64,000 nt of DNA from Apostichopus japonicus (lineage: Eukaryota; Echinodermata; Holothuroidea; Aspidochirotida; Stichopodidae), in contig NC_092580.1 in the NCBI RefSeq assembly GCF_037975245.1, forward strand, positions 34,319,001-34,383,000, in the 5' to 3' direction. Both the position numbers and the translations under genes were made by a program. The notes beneath the pieces are model-generated. The model did not search any database, was not told where the DNA came from, and was given only the letters and a program-made list of their open reading frames with translations. Shown here piece by piece: positions 11,346-24,185 of the stretch. Every line of letters starts with the position of its first letter. Position 1 is the stretch's first letter.

Positions 11346-14136
11346 CATTCAGTAAAATACTGCACAAATAGATATGCTCGAAATGTCAGCAACCTGCCGC
11401 CTGACGTATGACAACAAATATCCCAGTGCTCCCATTATGTTTGAGTGAAACACCATAAGTGATCACCTTCGTTTTCATGAGAAAAAGTGTGATATTCAAA
11501 GCTTTGTTCTTATGTACGTTGGCAAGTACATTTTAATTCATATTTCCTTTGTCAAACCTCCATTTTATGGGTTTAGTTGATTCTCATAGTGTGTTACATT
11601 TCAAAAAGCTATCTTTACAAACCCACGAACAAATGGAGTCTGCCAATTTGGCGCTTGCCAACCGTCGTACAAGGGAACAATACCAATCGTTTGCATTACA
11701 TTTATTCCATATACCTCCTAAATACTCTAGAATCAGGGGTGCAACCACATTTGTTGTACTGGGGTTAGGGACGGTGGGGCTAACTTTTTATAATCGACTA
11801 GGTGAAAGGTGTAAGGTTAGGAGTTAGGGGAGGGGCCGGGAGGGGGTAGGGGGAGGGTTTCAGCATAATAAACATAGCAATTTGACCATAATATGTAGGC
11901 CTATAACAATATGACAAAAATGGTAGAAACTAAACCAGATAGCCTCAAATATCAGACGTCAAAGGTCAAATATAAAAACACAGCATTTGGACAAATTATA
12001 ATACGCATACAAACTGCCGAAACCATACAAACAATGAACGATATCAGGCTCTGCAAGTTAGCGGAACATGCATTAATTGATAATTAAAAAAGTTACGTAA
12101 TTAGCTAATTACAGAGGTCAGTGGTCAATGGTGGGGGAGGGAGCGGTAGCATTCCACAGACATTCGTTGGGTCAAAGTCGGAAAATCATGACCACTTCCG
12201 GGAAAACAGTTACCAGAAAACAGTAATAAACACGCCAGCCTGTCGTAGCCAAGATTTCGTGGCCTATCACCTATAAACTTTCAAAACGCGAGAGGCTGAA
12301 AGACGGGAAAGACATGAAAACCAATTTCATGTGTGCAGATGCTACTCTTGCCATCTCGAAATTTCGACGTTTCATCTCAACATTTCCCCTCCGTTTGATC
12401 TCAATATCTCCACTTTTCATTTCGAAACATTGATCCTTTATGATCTCGAAATTCAGTTGACACTTTTAATCCAACACCCAATACATTCTTCGAATTAACT
12501 TATAGTGAATTCCCCTGTGTATGCAGTCTAGAGAAAGGAAGATAAATAACTCTTCGATTTAAATTATGTTATTCCGAATCCATGCGGAAAACGCTTCTAA
12601 GTTGTTATTATCTCAACAAGCATTATTTATTGTCGGAAAACGTGCAATGAATCGCTTACTGCAACAATTTTACTCAAATTCGAGTTTTCTTTACGTCAAC
12701 TCACATCCCAACTGCCCAAGGCGCTGCAATTTAAACATGAAACAGTTAACTGTTTCTATAGGTTTTCCTCTTCTGTTTTACTACAGGAAATGTTGTTTCT
12801 ACCCCGCAAAATGTTCAGAATCATGACTTTTCTAGGAAATCAACCGATCCGAAAAAAAGCTTGATATACAAACAGAAACATATTCTAATTTATTATTTAA
12901 TAACTACCATGTTATTGAACAAGGTAGTGCCATACATCGTTTAACACATTCAGAAGATAACATTTCCTTCCGACAGTTATATACTTCGTCATGACGTAAA
13001 CATTTTTCCATGCATAACATTAAACAGCGTGAAACAAGCTCTAGGCGTTTGACAAACAGTATATACCGTGCTATCAAATATTGATTTAGTACGGTATTTC
13101 AAACTAGATTGAAATTTAATGAAAGACACCTCTTCTAGATTTCCCAACTTTGGTATATCGAGTAATTTATGAATCCATTCTAGTCAACTTGTTCTTCGCA
13201 TGCTTCATTCTTTGAATGAAACCCTAAAAAATAAAGCCAATGAGATACAAATAAGGGATTTTATCGAATAAGATCGACAAAAAAAAATCATAATCAATCA
13301 AAAACAAGCTGCATAGTCTATTATTATCTTACATGTACTAAATCATTTTAATTCGTGATTTTTCTCCTGTCAAAAGGGATTTGAAAGTAGCTTATCAACA
13401 TTGGGAACCTATAGGCCTAAGTGGAAACTGTTATTCGTCGGTACCAACTGGAATGATCCAGCTGAGGGTACATGTGTCGCTTCTTTATAGTGACTTGATC
13501 TAGCGCCACGAACTTTCATACGCCTTTAAAAAGCCCAACTGACTTAACAATAAATCATAAAAGTAATGTGGTCTCTAACGGTCTAGATAGAAGTTCTCAC
13601 TAGCTAAACGGTACCCAATCACTGGATAGCTCACAAGTTAGGGTGGCCTAAAGGGATCTATAAATTTCCTCAATTAACCCACGTTTTACACCACATGTAC
13701 TTCCATTCATGCTCTTCAACATGCAAACCACATTAAACCAGATCCTGATTTGATTACATATCAGAAAAGATGTACACCGGTTGCTTTTTGGCACTTTCCC
13801 GGAGACAGGAGAACACTTGGGGCGGATTGATATAGTCTGTAATATGCCACCTCAACTTGCATGACAAGTTAGTGTACGGTGCCTACATTAAAGTTTTCGT
13901 TCTTTGTTAAACTGTTGCAGTTAGAACTGTAAGAACTCCCGAGCTGTAATGACAATTTACTTGTTCTGCGTTTATTGTATACGTTATTTTGGCCGATGCA
14001 ACACATACCGCCAAAGAAAATGCACGAAACGTGTTACAGAACTAAGAGTATAGTTACTATATATAGTTACTATATAATTTGAGGGTTAATTGCTAGTATC
14101 TCACTGCCTAATGAATAGGTATCACTGCATTGCAGA
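11346..14136. other. Intergenic, no gene recognised
   Basis: No exon chain or known family was seen on either strand. Short frames at 11549-11827 and 12566-12826 have no splice context or recognisable motif. A short G-rich run lies near 11830, and (atctcgaaat)-type short repeats lie at 12350-12460. Confidence 0.5.
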
Positions 14137-14362
14137 CAAGGGCGGCGGAACCGGGGGGGGGGGGCACAGGGGGCACGTGCCCCCACTTTTCCTCAGGTTA
14201 AAAATGTACCCTTTTTCTACATAAAAATGTTCTACATAAAAAAGAGTTTACAAAGCGAAACCCACGTCGAATGAAATATTTCGGGAAGTGTGTCGTCTGG
14301 CAAGGGTGTTGTTCAATAACAACTTCCCGACATGGACGTTAAATGGATGTGTGCCGAGAGAT

Positions 14363-14450
14363 TGGCTTCGGTCAGCTTGCGAGTCTATAAGCCTCCATGG
14401 CTTCTTTCGCGAGTTCCTGCTTGCGGGAAGATCACATATACATACATAAA
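14363..14450 (-). repeat. 88-bp dispersed module, copy 1
   Basis: The block reading ggcttcggtcagcttgcgag ... gcgggaagatcacatatac recurs in inverse orientation at 59608-59699 inside an unrelated transposon. It contains no RNA gene I can fold by eye. Confidence 0.7.
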
Positions 14451-14460
14451 TGTTTACTAC

Positions 14461-14835
14461 CATAGGCGTAGGAGCCCAACTTGATTTGGGGGGCTGTAAC
14501 GACTTGCCCGAATATATTCCCAAAATTTGTCACGCGCTACGCGCGCGCTCAACATGTTAATATGCATATCATATAGGCATGCATCGGTTATTACCTCGCA
14601 TGCCAATAACATACAATCATTTGCCGTGTTATTACCCTTCCATATTGGGTATTATTATTGGGAAAGTCGTTACAATAATAATGATGATAATAATATCAGT
14701 TTAACCATTGAAAAACACATAGCAAATTATTTTTCTTTCAGTAGGTGCCCGAAAAATTCTCAGCATATTGCCGAATTTTCAAAAAAATTATTGTTTGGGG
14801 GCTGCAGCCCCCCCCCCCCGGCTCCTACGCCAATG
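14461..14835. mobile_element. hAT-type element B (375 bp), nested
   Basis: The 16-bp inverted ends CATAGGCGTAGGAGCC and GGCTCCTACGCCAATG differ at one position. Flanking 8-bp duplication TTTACTAC at 14453-14460 and 14836-14843. No coding capacity. It sits inside element A and is therefore younger than it. Confidence 0.88.
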
Positions 14836-15193
14836 TTTACTACCACAAGGCTTCTAACATTCTGGTGAGTGCCATTATGCATATTCAATTCGCCACAAAA
14901 ATCCTAATGCATTTCCAAAAATGTATTGCTATATAACATTGTGACTTTGTAATAAGCAGAAGCCATTTATAGCCTACTATGAATAATGAGTATAGTTTTA
15001 ATATCCCATAACCTACCCCATCCTTTCGTATTTTGACATATTTCATTTGCTTTCATGCATGTATCGATCGCGTGTGCAGGGACTTGGACTTTATGATTTC
15101 ACCTCATTTTGTCTCGAAAGAAAACTTGTTCCTTGTTTCCCAATTTGCACATTAGATATTGCAGTGCTAGTATGCATTGTTTCCTTGAGGGGG

Positions 15194-15534
15194 CAGTGGC
15201 GGAGCGTCCATACAGTCAGGGGGCGGATGCCCCCCTCCCCCCTCCCCTGACGGACTCAAATGAACTGCTGGCGCCCTTTTCAGCTTTTTACCACTTTTTA
15301 CTTATTCGCGATTATTGACTTTTTTATTTCGCTCTCATCTACCTATTGACATTTGTCACATTCAAATTAGCAAGGTCCGGAAAGGGTCATTTCCGGCGAT
15401 CTAGGGAGTACCTTTACTCAAAAAGTGTCTGAACGCTCCGCGCCAACCTGTGGTGGCGCTCTGCTTAGATAGTGTCGAAAGCACCCCTAAAGACCATTCT
15501 CTCCCCCTGACCAATACCTCTAGCTCCGCCACTG
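15194..15534. mobile_element. hAT-type element C (341 bp), nested
   Basis: 12-bp inverted ends CAGTGGCGGAGC and GCTCCGCCACTG, flanked by GAGGGGG at 15187-15193 and 15535-15541. The duplication is 7 bp, or 8 if the adjoining C is counted. It sits inside element A. Confidence 0.78.
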
Positions 15535-15707
15535 GAGGGGGCGTGGCGTTGATGGAGTGATGTGTATACGCAAATAAGATAATACAATAAGAGTTATAAA
15601 GGGTACTAAATATCAGGCTGCATCAGTCCAATCGAATTTCTGCAAAGTGCCCTTCGACGTTGGTGCCCCCCCAGATTAAAAGTGCTTCCGCCGCCCTTGA
15701 TTGCAGA

Positions 15708-16894
15708 GGTGTCGATCCGTTCTCAGGATTGGAAGGTTACGCTTACCAATCCATACCCACTTTGAATACAAATGCACCTCATGATCTGGACCATACAAAA
15801 ATTGAACAGAGGATGTTACTCCTCCTTTTTACGCCCACATCCCCCACCCCACCCTCAAAAACCTATCATGCTTTCAGGAAACATTACTTGAATTTATTCC
15901 AATAATGCATTAAAACAATCAAGTATTTATTTGTAAGCAATGTCATGTGGGTTTGATATTGGACAGAAGAAAATCATTTTTTAATATGTGAAGAACTATA
16001 ATTTCAATAAACTAAACACATAAATTAGAATTGCAAAATCATTTCAGGGGATGTGTTATGAGCACTGCTTGTATTGTATTGTTTATGCATCAACCAGTAA
16101 CTGTTGGTGGAGTATTGTATTATGCCTCCCCCGTCCCTGCTGGGGGGCTACTGAGGCACTGACCCATCTGCCCCCTAGATTTGACAGCCAAGCTGTACTG
16201 TAAGTTGATATCATAAAGAAACTACCTATCCTTCATAGAGGAACATATCGTCTATCCCTTTAAGAGCAACATACTCAAAGATAACCAGAGGAAGATAATT
16301 TTGATAGCATGATTTATTTCATCTTTTCACCAAAGTGCATAGGTTCAAATCTCGATAATGCTTTATAGTACCATTAATGTTTATAGTATAGAAAGCTCAC
16401 ACAGTCTTACATATATATTACTATATTCACATGCAAATAACATACCATACAAAGACAAGTACATGCCATTACACAAATGTCCAGTAAACCACTCTATTTA
16501 TTATCTAAACTGAGCAGAATTATTCAAATATTATCAATAATATCACAATTATTTGGTATATGGTTAATATTCATGACACTAATTTTATAATTATGTTAAA
16601 AATGACACTTTAAGTAGTTCCATCTAGCATGCATTAGCTATATCTGTAATGAACAATGCTAGTACAGACCACCCAGGATCAAGATGTCATTGTCATAAAT
16701 GCAGAATTTCTGGTACATAAATATTCATTATACATTAAAAATCAATATTCATATCTGACTAACATACAAGATTAAGATGTCTGCATTGGCCAATAACTTC
16801 CACACTGTGTGTGCCATTGTAGAATTCTACCAAATGAACAGTTATATCATGTAATATTATAGAATACAGATATTTACTGAATGTGTCAAGCACA
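15708..16894. other. Intergenic, no gene recognised
   Basis: AT-rich sequence leading into the 71-bp satellite. No exon chain, RNA gene or family motif was found. Confidence 0.5.
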
Positions 16895-18675
16895 GACCAT
16901 TAATGTCTGTACAGTGGATACACAACGCTAGGATTGAACAACCAGCTTGTTAATGTAGTAATAAGTGACCATTAATGTCTGTACAGTGGATACACAACGC
17001 TAGGATTGACCATCGAGCTGTTAATGTAGTAATAAGTGACCATTAATGTCTGTACAGTGGATACACAACGCTAGGATTGAACAACCAGCTTGTTAATGTA
17101 GTAATAAGTGACCATTTATGTCTGTACAGTTGATACACTACGCTAGGATTGACCATCAAGCTGTTAATGTAGTAGTAAGTGACCATTAATGTCTGTACAG
17201 TGGATACACAACGCTAGGATTGAACAACCAGCTTGTTAATGTAGTAATAAGTGACCATTTATGTCTGTACAGTTGATACACAACGCTAGGATTGACCATC
17301 GAGCTGTTAATGTAGTAGTAAGTGACCATTAATGTCTGTATAGTTGATACACAACGCTAAGATTGACCATCGAGCTGTTAATGTAGTAATAAGTGACCAT
17401 TAATGTCTGTACAGTGGATACACAACGCTAGGATTGACCATCGAGCTGTTAATGTAGTAGTAAGTGACCATTAATGTCTGTATGATGGATACACAACGCT
17501 AGGATTGACCATCGAGCTGTTAATGTAGTAATAAGTGACCATTAATGTCTGTACAGTGGATACACAACGCTAGGATTGAACAACCAGCTTGTTAATGTAG
17601 TAATAAGTGACCATTTATGTCTGTACAGTTGATACACAACGCTAGGATTGACCATCGAGCTGTTAATGTAGTAGTAAGTGACCATTAATGTCTGTATGAT
17701 GGATACACAACGCTAGGATTGACCATCGAGCTGTTAATGTAGTAATAAGTGACCATTAATGTCTGTACAGTAGATACACAACGCTAGGATTGACCATCAA
17801 GCTGTTAATGTAGTAATAAGTGACCATTAATGTCTGTACAGTGGATACACAACGCTAGGATTGACCATCGAGCTGTTAATGTAGTAATAAGTGACCATTA
17901 ATGTCTGTACAGTGGATACACAACGCTAGGATTGACCATCGAGCTGTTAATGTAGTAGTAAGTGACCATTAATGTCTGTATGATGGATACACAACGCTAG
18001 GATTGACCATCGAGCTGTTAATGTAGTAATAAGTGACCATTAATGTCTGTACAGTTGATACACAACGCTAGGATTGACCATCGAGCTGTTAATGTAGTAG
18101 TAAGTGACCATTAATGTCTGTAGAGTGGAAACATAACGCTAGGATTGACCATCGAGCTGTTAATGTAGTAATAAGTGACCATTAATGTCTGTACAGTGGA
18201 TACACAACGCTAGGATTGACCATCGAGCTGTTAATGTAGTAATAAGTGACCATTAATGTCTGTACAGTTGATACACAACGCTAGGATTGACCATCGAGCT
18301 GTTAATGTAGTAGTAAGTGACCATTAATGTCTGTAGAGTGGAAACATAACGCTAGGATTGACCATCGAGCTGTTAATGTAGTAATAAGTGACCATTAATG
18401 TCTGTACAGTGGATACACAACGCTAGGATTGACCATCGAGCTGTTAATGTAGTAATAAGTGACCATTAATGTCTGTACAGTTGATACACAACGCTAGGAT
18501 TGACCATCAAGCTGTTAATGTAGTAATAAGTGACCATTAATGTCTGTACAGTGGATACACAACGCTAGGATTGACCATCGAGCTGTTAATGTAGTAATAA
18601 GTGACCATTAATGTCTGTACAGTGGATACACAATGCTAGGATTGACCATCAAGCTGTTAATGTAGTAATAAGTGA
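16895..18675. repeat. 71-bp tandem satellite (~25 copies)
   Basis: The unit runs from gaccattaatgtctgtacag to gttaatgtagtaataagt. Two subtypes alternate: gaccatcgagctg (71 bp) and gaacaaccagcttg (72 bp). Minor variants (tatgatgg, agagtggaaac) recur at regular spacing, which indicates block duplication. Not coding. Confidence 0.93.
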
Positions 18676-19024
18676 TACTGTAGAGAAGTGAAGGTTTACC
18701 ATAATTATTAAATATTGTGATTAATAACAGCATAATTAGTGTTAAGTAATTACTATTATACTAATTAATGTTTAGGACACTGTGATTCAGTGTGAAGAAC
18801 ACTTAATTGCTTACAATATGGAATATTTCATTTCCACTGTTTCCAAACCAGTTGAAAAACTTTTATTTCCCAACTGGAATTATTCTCCAAACAATTAAAA
18901 CCTGTTTGGATTTTTCCTCTTTAGGCCTGCTGATATTGGTACTGAGGAGCTGGTCTTTAAATACTACTGTATGGCCATATGTGTCTGATGTCTGTTTTCT
19001 TGGTGGGTACTGAAACACTCTAAA

Positions 19025-19630
19025 CAGTGGCGGCGCCAGGAATTTTTAGTTGGGGAGGCTAAGGGGGGGCTGAGCCAATTTTTTGGGTGGCTTACAAGAT
19101 TGAGTGATCGCCGTCCTGGGGGAGGGGTATAAGGGGAGGGGGTGCCCCCTTGAAATTTTTCCAATCCTGGAAAGGCCTACATGCAAAATGGTGGCATTTA
19201 GCAAGGCTTTTGTCACCTGAAAATTTCTCCAAAAATATGCATTTTTTTGTGAGTAACTTTAGTCAAATTAGAATGGAAGATACCAATTCACAGTTTTCGT
19301 ATCACTAAAATATTACCTGCTGTGAAAGATCCAATTCCTTTGCTCAATTATTATATCGCGCTCTCTGACACAACTCCTGTTTTAGTCTGTATACACGCTG
19401 TTTGTGAAACGCACACGACATTGCCGTAAGAGAACAAAATTCATCAAAATTTCCATTGACCATTGTAGCACTGCGTTATGGCTGACAAAATTTGGGTAGG
19501 CTATATTGTTTCAATGAGGTTTTTTTTGTTTTGCCTATTTCAGTTGGGGGCTAATGGGGGGGCTGACTACTTCAGTGGGGGGGGGGCTAAAGCCCCCCAA
19601 GCCCCCCCCCCCCCCTTGGCGCCGCCACTG
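19025..19630. mobile_element. hAT-type element D (606 bp)
   Basis: Inverted ends CAGTGGCGGCGCCAGG (19025-19040) and CTTGGCGCCGCCACTG (19615-19630) match at 15 of 16 positions. Flanking 8-bp duplication ACTCTAAA at 19017-19024 and 19631-19638 is perfect. G-runs and C-runs lie next to the ends. No transposase. Confidence 0.92.
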
Positions 19631-20309
19631 ACTCTAAATATATCAGAGAGTGTTCATTTCAAACTTGAGATGACCCTATCGTCATATCGATTTGACCATT
19701 AAGAAATGCATTAGGCTAATGAAGAGTGCAGCAACATAGAATCTTATTGCTACATTATAGTCATCTTGTAAATTAATGTTTGTTGTAAATAGTTTAAAAT
19801 AATGAATATGACGTCACCACAGCAGAGCTGTTTATTCCATAATATGTTCATCGGATACATGAAAACTGAAAAATTCCCTATTCTGTATTGCTCACTAAAA
19901 GTGCAACCATCCAACCCATGTGTGGAATGGTGCGAGATGAGAATGTTGTATACATATATTGTAGGAATATAATGTCAAATTTGGACAGGTAATTCTGTGA
20001 GCAGTAGTAACTGTGACAACTACATATGGAGAGTCACCATGACAACATGATGGTTCAATCAATCTTATAATAATAATTATGAGTATATAAAGTAATATGA
20101 TTAATTAACCATTTAACCAGACCAATAATTAAATAATGTGACAAATATTAACAATAGATTCATAATTTGAGGCAGTAAGTATATGATAACATCCCGACTA
20201 CCAGCATCACCTGACAAGTAATATGACAAATATACATGAAACTCCAGACTTTGAGCTTATTTTAGAGGTTATATGCTGACAAAACAAATCCGTTAACCTT
20301 TTATTATAA

Positions 20310-20660
20310 GTTGACAGACTTGAGATTAGTGGGATTAGTCAACTTGACAGAATGGGCTTAGTCAACTTAACAGATTAGGATTAGTCAACTTGACAGATTA
20401 GGATTAGTCATCTTGACAGAATAGGATTAGTCAACTTGGACAGAATAGGATTATTCAACTTGGACAGAATAGGATTAGTCCACTTGACAATAGGATTAGT
20501 CAACTTGAGAGAATAAGATTAGTCAACTTGACCGAATAAGATTAGTTTTGACAGAATAAGATTAGTCAACTTGACAGAATGGGATTAATCTACTTGACAG
20601 AATAGGATTAGGCAACTTGACAGAAAAGGATTAGTCCACTTGACAATAGGATTAATCAAC
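20310..20660. repeat. ~23-bp minisatellite
   Basis: Degenerate repeats of gattagtcaacttgacagaa, about 15 copies, with indels and substitutions. The flanks are unique AT-rich DNA. Confidence 0.85.
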
Positions 20661-23600
20661 TCATTTTCTTGTCAGATTTGGTTGTTTCTATGTACCATCT
20701 ACTGTGTCCACTTTCTCTAACATTCCACAAAAGTGTGTGTCATACTGTGTTGGATACTTGTCACTGAAATGAATCATTAAAGTAGAATATTAATTCTTTA
20801 TTTAGAGAGCCATCTTGGATAGTTCTACATTAAAGCTTTGCTTTCTCACATCTCACAAACTGAGGCATTTAGTGTATATACCATTCAGTGTCCAGTGTTT
20901 GGAATTACAGTGTCTGATATACCAGTGTTATTAATCATTTCTCGCAGGTATTCCCCTATGACGTTCAGAGCAGTTTTTTGTTTTAACTACTTCAAATAAT
21001 TAACTTTACAAATTTCTTGTGACAATTTGTTAAAATGAAACAGATTATAGTAAATTTAGTATACAATTGTATAATATTAATTGGAATACATACGGTTTCT
21101 AGAATGTACACGAAGCTTCTGTATACGAAATGAAATTCTAGAGAAGCTACGCTATATACAGAGCTTTCAATTCAATTATTGCGGCGGGAAAATAAAACAA
21201 AAACAATTAAAATTGACAAGAAAAACTGACGAAACCTGAAAATGAAAGTAAAATAACGTCAATAGATGATATAATGTAAAATAATGATGTAGTGGCACTA
21301 TGTACCAAAGGCTTTTTAAAGTAGTAGGCAATATTTCATACAAAATAAAAAATAGTAAAATTAAAACTTCTGCTGTACAATAATAACTTCTCCTCCTCAT
21401 GTTATATATTTACACATTACATTGTGTACATACCATTATTTTATCTACCACTATACTACTTCGAAGTGTCAGATTAGCAGATAAGCACCACAACACCCCC
21501 CCCCCCACACCTCCACCCCACCCCCACTGCAGAGAATATCAATCTAAGTGTGAAGTTTTGTTTTTCACTGTTTTTTTATTTTTTATCTGCAGCACAATCC
21601 TATAGAAGCACATTTAATGTCTGGAATGTAGCTTTGATAGCACAGGTCTGCATCTAGCTGTACAGTTCAGGTATGCATTGTAAATTATGCAAATAGCGGT
21701 GGGTGGAGTCTGTTCAATGGAAGTCCTGTAATGTTGTTCCGTTGGAGGATTAGCATATCACATTATTTTCCCTTTTAATAACAATAATTCTGAATGTCTT
21801 ATTAAATATAATAACATGAACTATTCTGGTGACAATTTGAAGCATTAAATTCCATATTTGATGTGGGATTGTCTTCATCTTATAACATAACAACAATCAT
21901 AGCAATGGATTATCTAATGATTCCTTCAGTTCTTTACAGATCCCTGTGGTCTTTCAGTGAGTGCAAACTTTGATGATATTTTTCCTTAATTCTAGAAGAA
22001 CAAGGGAAGAAATAAAACTTTCCCTCGTGGAATGTGTACCTGTGTTCACTCACTACCCTCTCTATGACAATGTCATGGGATATGGAGTGAAATCATTCCT
22101 GATACAATTGATAAAAACAGAAAAATGACCGATGCCAGAGTGGAAGACTAGGAGGTGTAAGCTGGATATAATGGTGAGTTTAATAGCCACAAACATCAGC
22201 AGTGAATTCAGGGAGCAATCCATCACCAGAGCAATGCGGAAACTAAGTTAGCTACAGATTTTCTAAAAACACTAATTTCCGCTTTGGTTATTGCCAAACT
22301 GACAGGAGAATAACTAGAGAGCTTTCACATGTTATAAGAAACAGACCTTCCACCATGCGCAGTGGTGGTTTGCGCAACAGTTGAAGGAAGTGCTTTTAAG
22401 TGTGAGAGGTCACCAGATTACAACTCACATGAGGTTTCTCAAACTTTACAAAGGTAGTTTAAGGGCACTGACAATTTGAAAACTCCCATCTTTCTGCCAC
22501 AGATCAGAGCAGGGGTGGGGTAGTAGGGGGAGAGGAGGGGGAGAGGAATGGGATGGGGATAAGAGTGGGGAGGAGTGTATACAGAATGGTTGCTTTCAAG
22601 TTCGACATACTGTTAGGCCTAACATAAGATTGATGTATATCAATATGGCCTTGGTATGCTGATGCCCATGTAATAATAACAGCACATCCTATGAGCTCTG
22701 ATGTATTTATCAATATGGCCTTGGTATGCTGATGCCCCAGATACTACAGCATCCATTTTCATTCTAACTCACACACTCTCCAACATGCATAGGTTTGCTA
22801 TGCATACAGGACACACCAATAGGAACATACAGTATCTTTGCAAGAAATAAGAAAGAGGTTAAAAGAATCTCCAGCTGGGTAACATAATTGTAATGAGAAA
22901 TAAATCAAAGTTAGGGACTGTTCCTTTAGTTAGTTGATATCCATTCCTCGTGTTAACCCTACCACAAGATGAAGCACGATTTGATACAAATAATGTTCAT
23001 TACTTTTAAAAATTCAGCTTTTTATTTGGTCCTTTGAAAAGAAATAAAAGAAACAAAGCAACATCCCCTGTAGAATCCATACTAACTAAAAACCGAATCC
23101 ATACTAACTAAAAACCGAATCCATACTAACTAAAAACCAATATCAGAGAATGTGAGAAGGCAGGTTTCAAAGTTTGTGTTCTTCCCTTTGCCACAAGTAC
23201 TAACCAGATAATACAGAAACCACTTCAAATTTGTCAGCCTTCTGCCAAGAAGGCTGCGCTCAATTAAGTTTGCAACTAAGTCAAAAGCGCAACTTGCAAA
23301 GACGTGTTTGTTGTTTAATATCATCTGTACAGAAAGGATCATAATAACTATCTGATATATTCCAGGGGTGTGTTTCTGAGATGTGGTATTTAAATGATGC
23401 ACTTAGGAGTGGAAAAGCAAACTTGAATTCACAGATTTGCTTCATTTTCCTTCAAAATGTTGATTGGTTATGAAGCAACAACACTGCCAGTTTATGCTTC
23501 ATGGAAGTTTATCTACAGAGGAACAAACTTTTACAAAATATTACAAACTCATTAGAGCTCATGTAATAGTATGATTTGCAGGTCTAAGTTTGCACAATCT

Positions 23601-24056
23601 GTTCAGATCTGACTTTTGCCTTCAAAACTTCTGTACATTCAAACTCTATAGTGACACATTCATCCAAATGATACAGCTTTTGATACATATTAATACATAT
23701 TCACACTTGCCCTACCCCCATCAATAATCATATTCTTAAATTTATTGAGCAGACTGTCAAAGACTTCATAACTATTTTTTTTTTTTATGCCAAATAAGAA
23801 CAAATCAGTTTTGAATTTCTTTCGAAATTTTTAAACCTTTCCTCTCCTTGTTCATGTCCATCTTTAATTCAAACTTGAAAGCACTAGAATATAATTTTCA
23901 TTTCTAGACACAAAACAGAAGGGGAAAAAAAAGCAAATAAAAAGGTCTCTTCCTGAAAAGAAATGCAACTTTGTACATCTGTAACAAAAATTTATAAAAT
24001 AGGAACGTAATTTCTTACTTAATTCATTTAAACTTCTCTTTGAATGGAAGAATTTG
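20661..24056. other. 3' flank of the alpha-2/delta gene, no further gene recognised
   Basis: Contains a 21-bp repeat (aatccatactaactaaaaac, three copies, 23079-23138), a duplicated caatatggccttggtatgct near 22645 and 22712, and a G-rich stretch near 22510-22570. Part may be 3' untranslated sequence. The 90-codon frame at 23130-23402 has no family motif. Confidence 0.45.
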
Positions 24057-24062
24057 TTTATT
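24057..24062 (-). terminator. Candidate poly(A) signal of the alpha-2/delta gene
   Basis: AATAAA on the minus strand, about 30 bases after the stop codon. This would give a very short 3' UTR; later signals downstream cannot be excluded. Confidence 0.3.
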
Positions 24063-24092
24063 CAAAATGAAAGAAAACTTAAGAGAATCTTG

Positions 24093-24185
24093 TCAAACCA
24101 AGCAGGACCTGACAAATAGGTGGAATGTTGCCAGGGCTAGAAGTATCCAAGATGGCCGAAGGAAAGACGATGAACAATCAACTTC
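24093..24185 (-). CDS. CACNA2D: alpha-2/delta terminal exon
   Basis: Encodes EVDCSSSFLRPSWILLALAT, then HLFVRSCLV and TGA at 24095-24093. Acceptor ttctggtttcctcag, phase 0, joins exactly to the preceding exon. The hydrophobic end with a Cys and Ser run before it fits an alpha-2/delta GPI-type tail. Confidence 0.85.
   Translation of the reverse strand, partial: EVDCSSSFLRPSWILLALATFHLFVRSCLV

Larger units (their letters stand above)
14137..15699. mobile_element. hAT-type element A, non-autonomous (1563 bp)
   Basis: Perfect 14-bp terminal inverted repeats, CAAGGGCGGCGGAA at 14137-14150 and its inverse at 15686-15699. They are flanked by the 8-bp duplication ATTGCAGA at 14129-14136 and 15700-15707, the hAT hallmark. 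No transposase frame. It contains hAT elements B and C. Confidence 0.88.

Noticed and set aside
16895-18675. CRISPR-like regular repeat
   Set aside because: There are no unique spacers between repeats; the full 71-bp unit is repeated in a eukaryotic intergenic region.
23130-23402. 90-codon minus-strand ORF as an extra alpha-2/delta exon
   Set aside because: The gene already ends with an in-phase stop at 24093, and the ORF has no family similarity.
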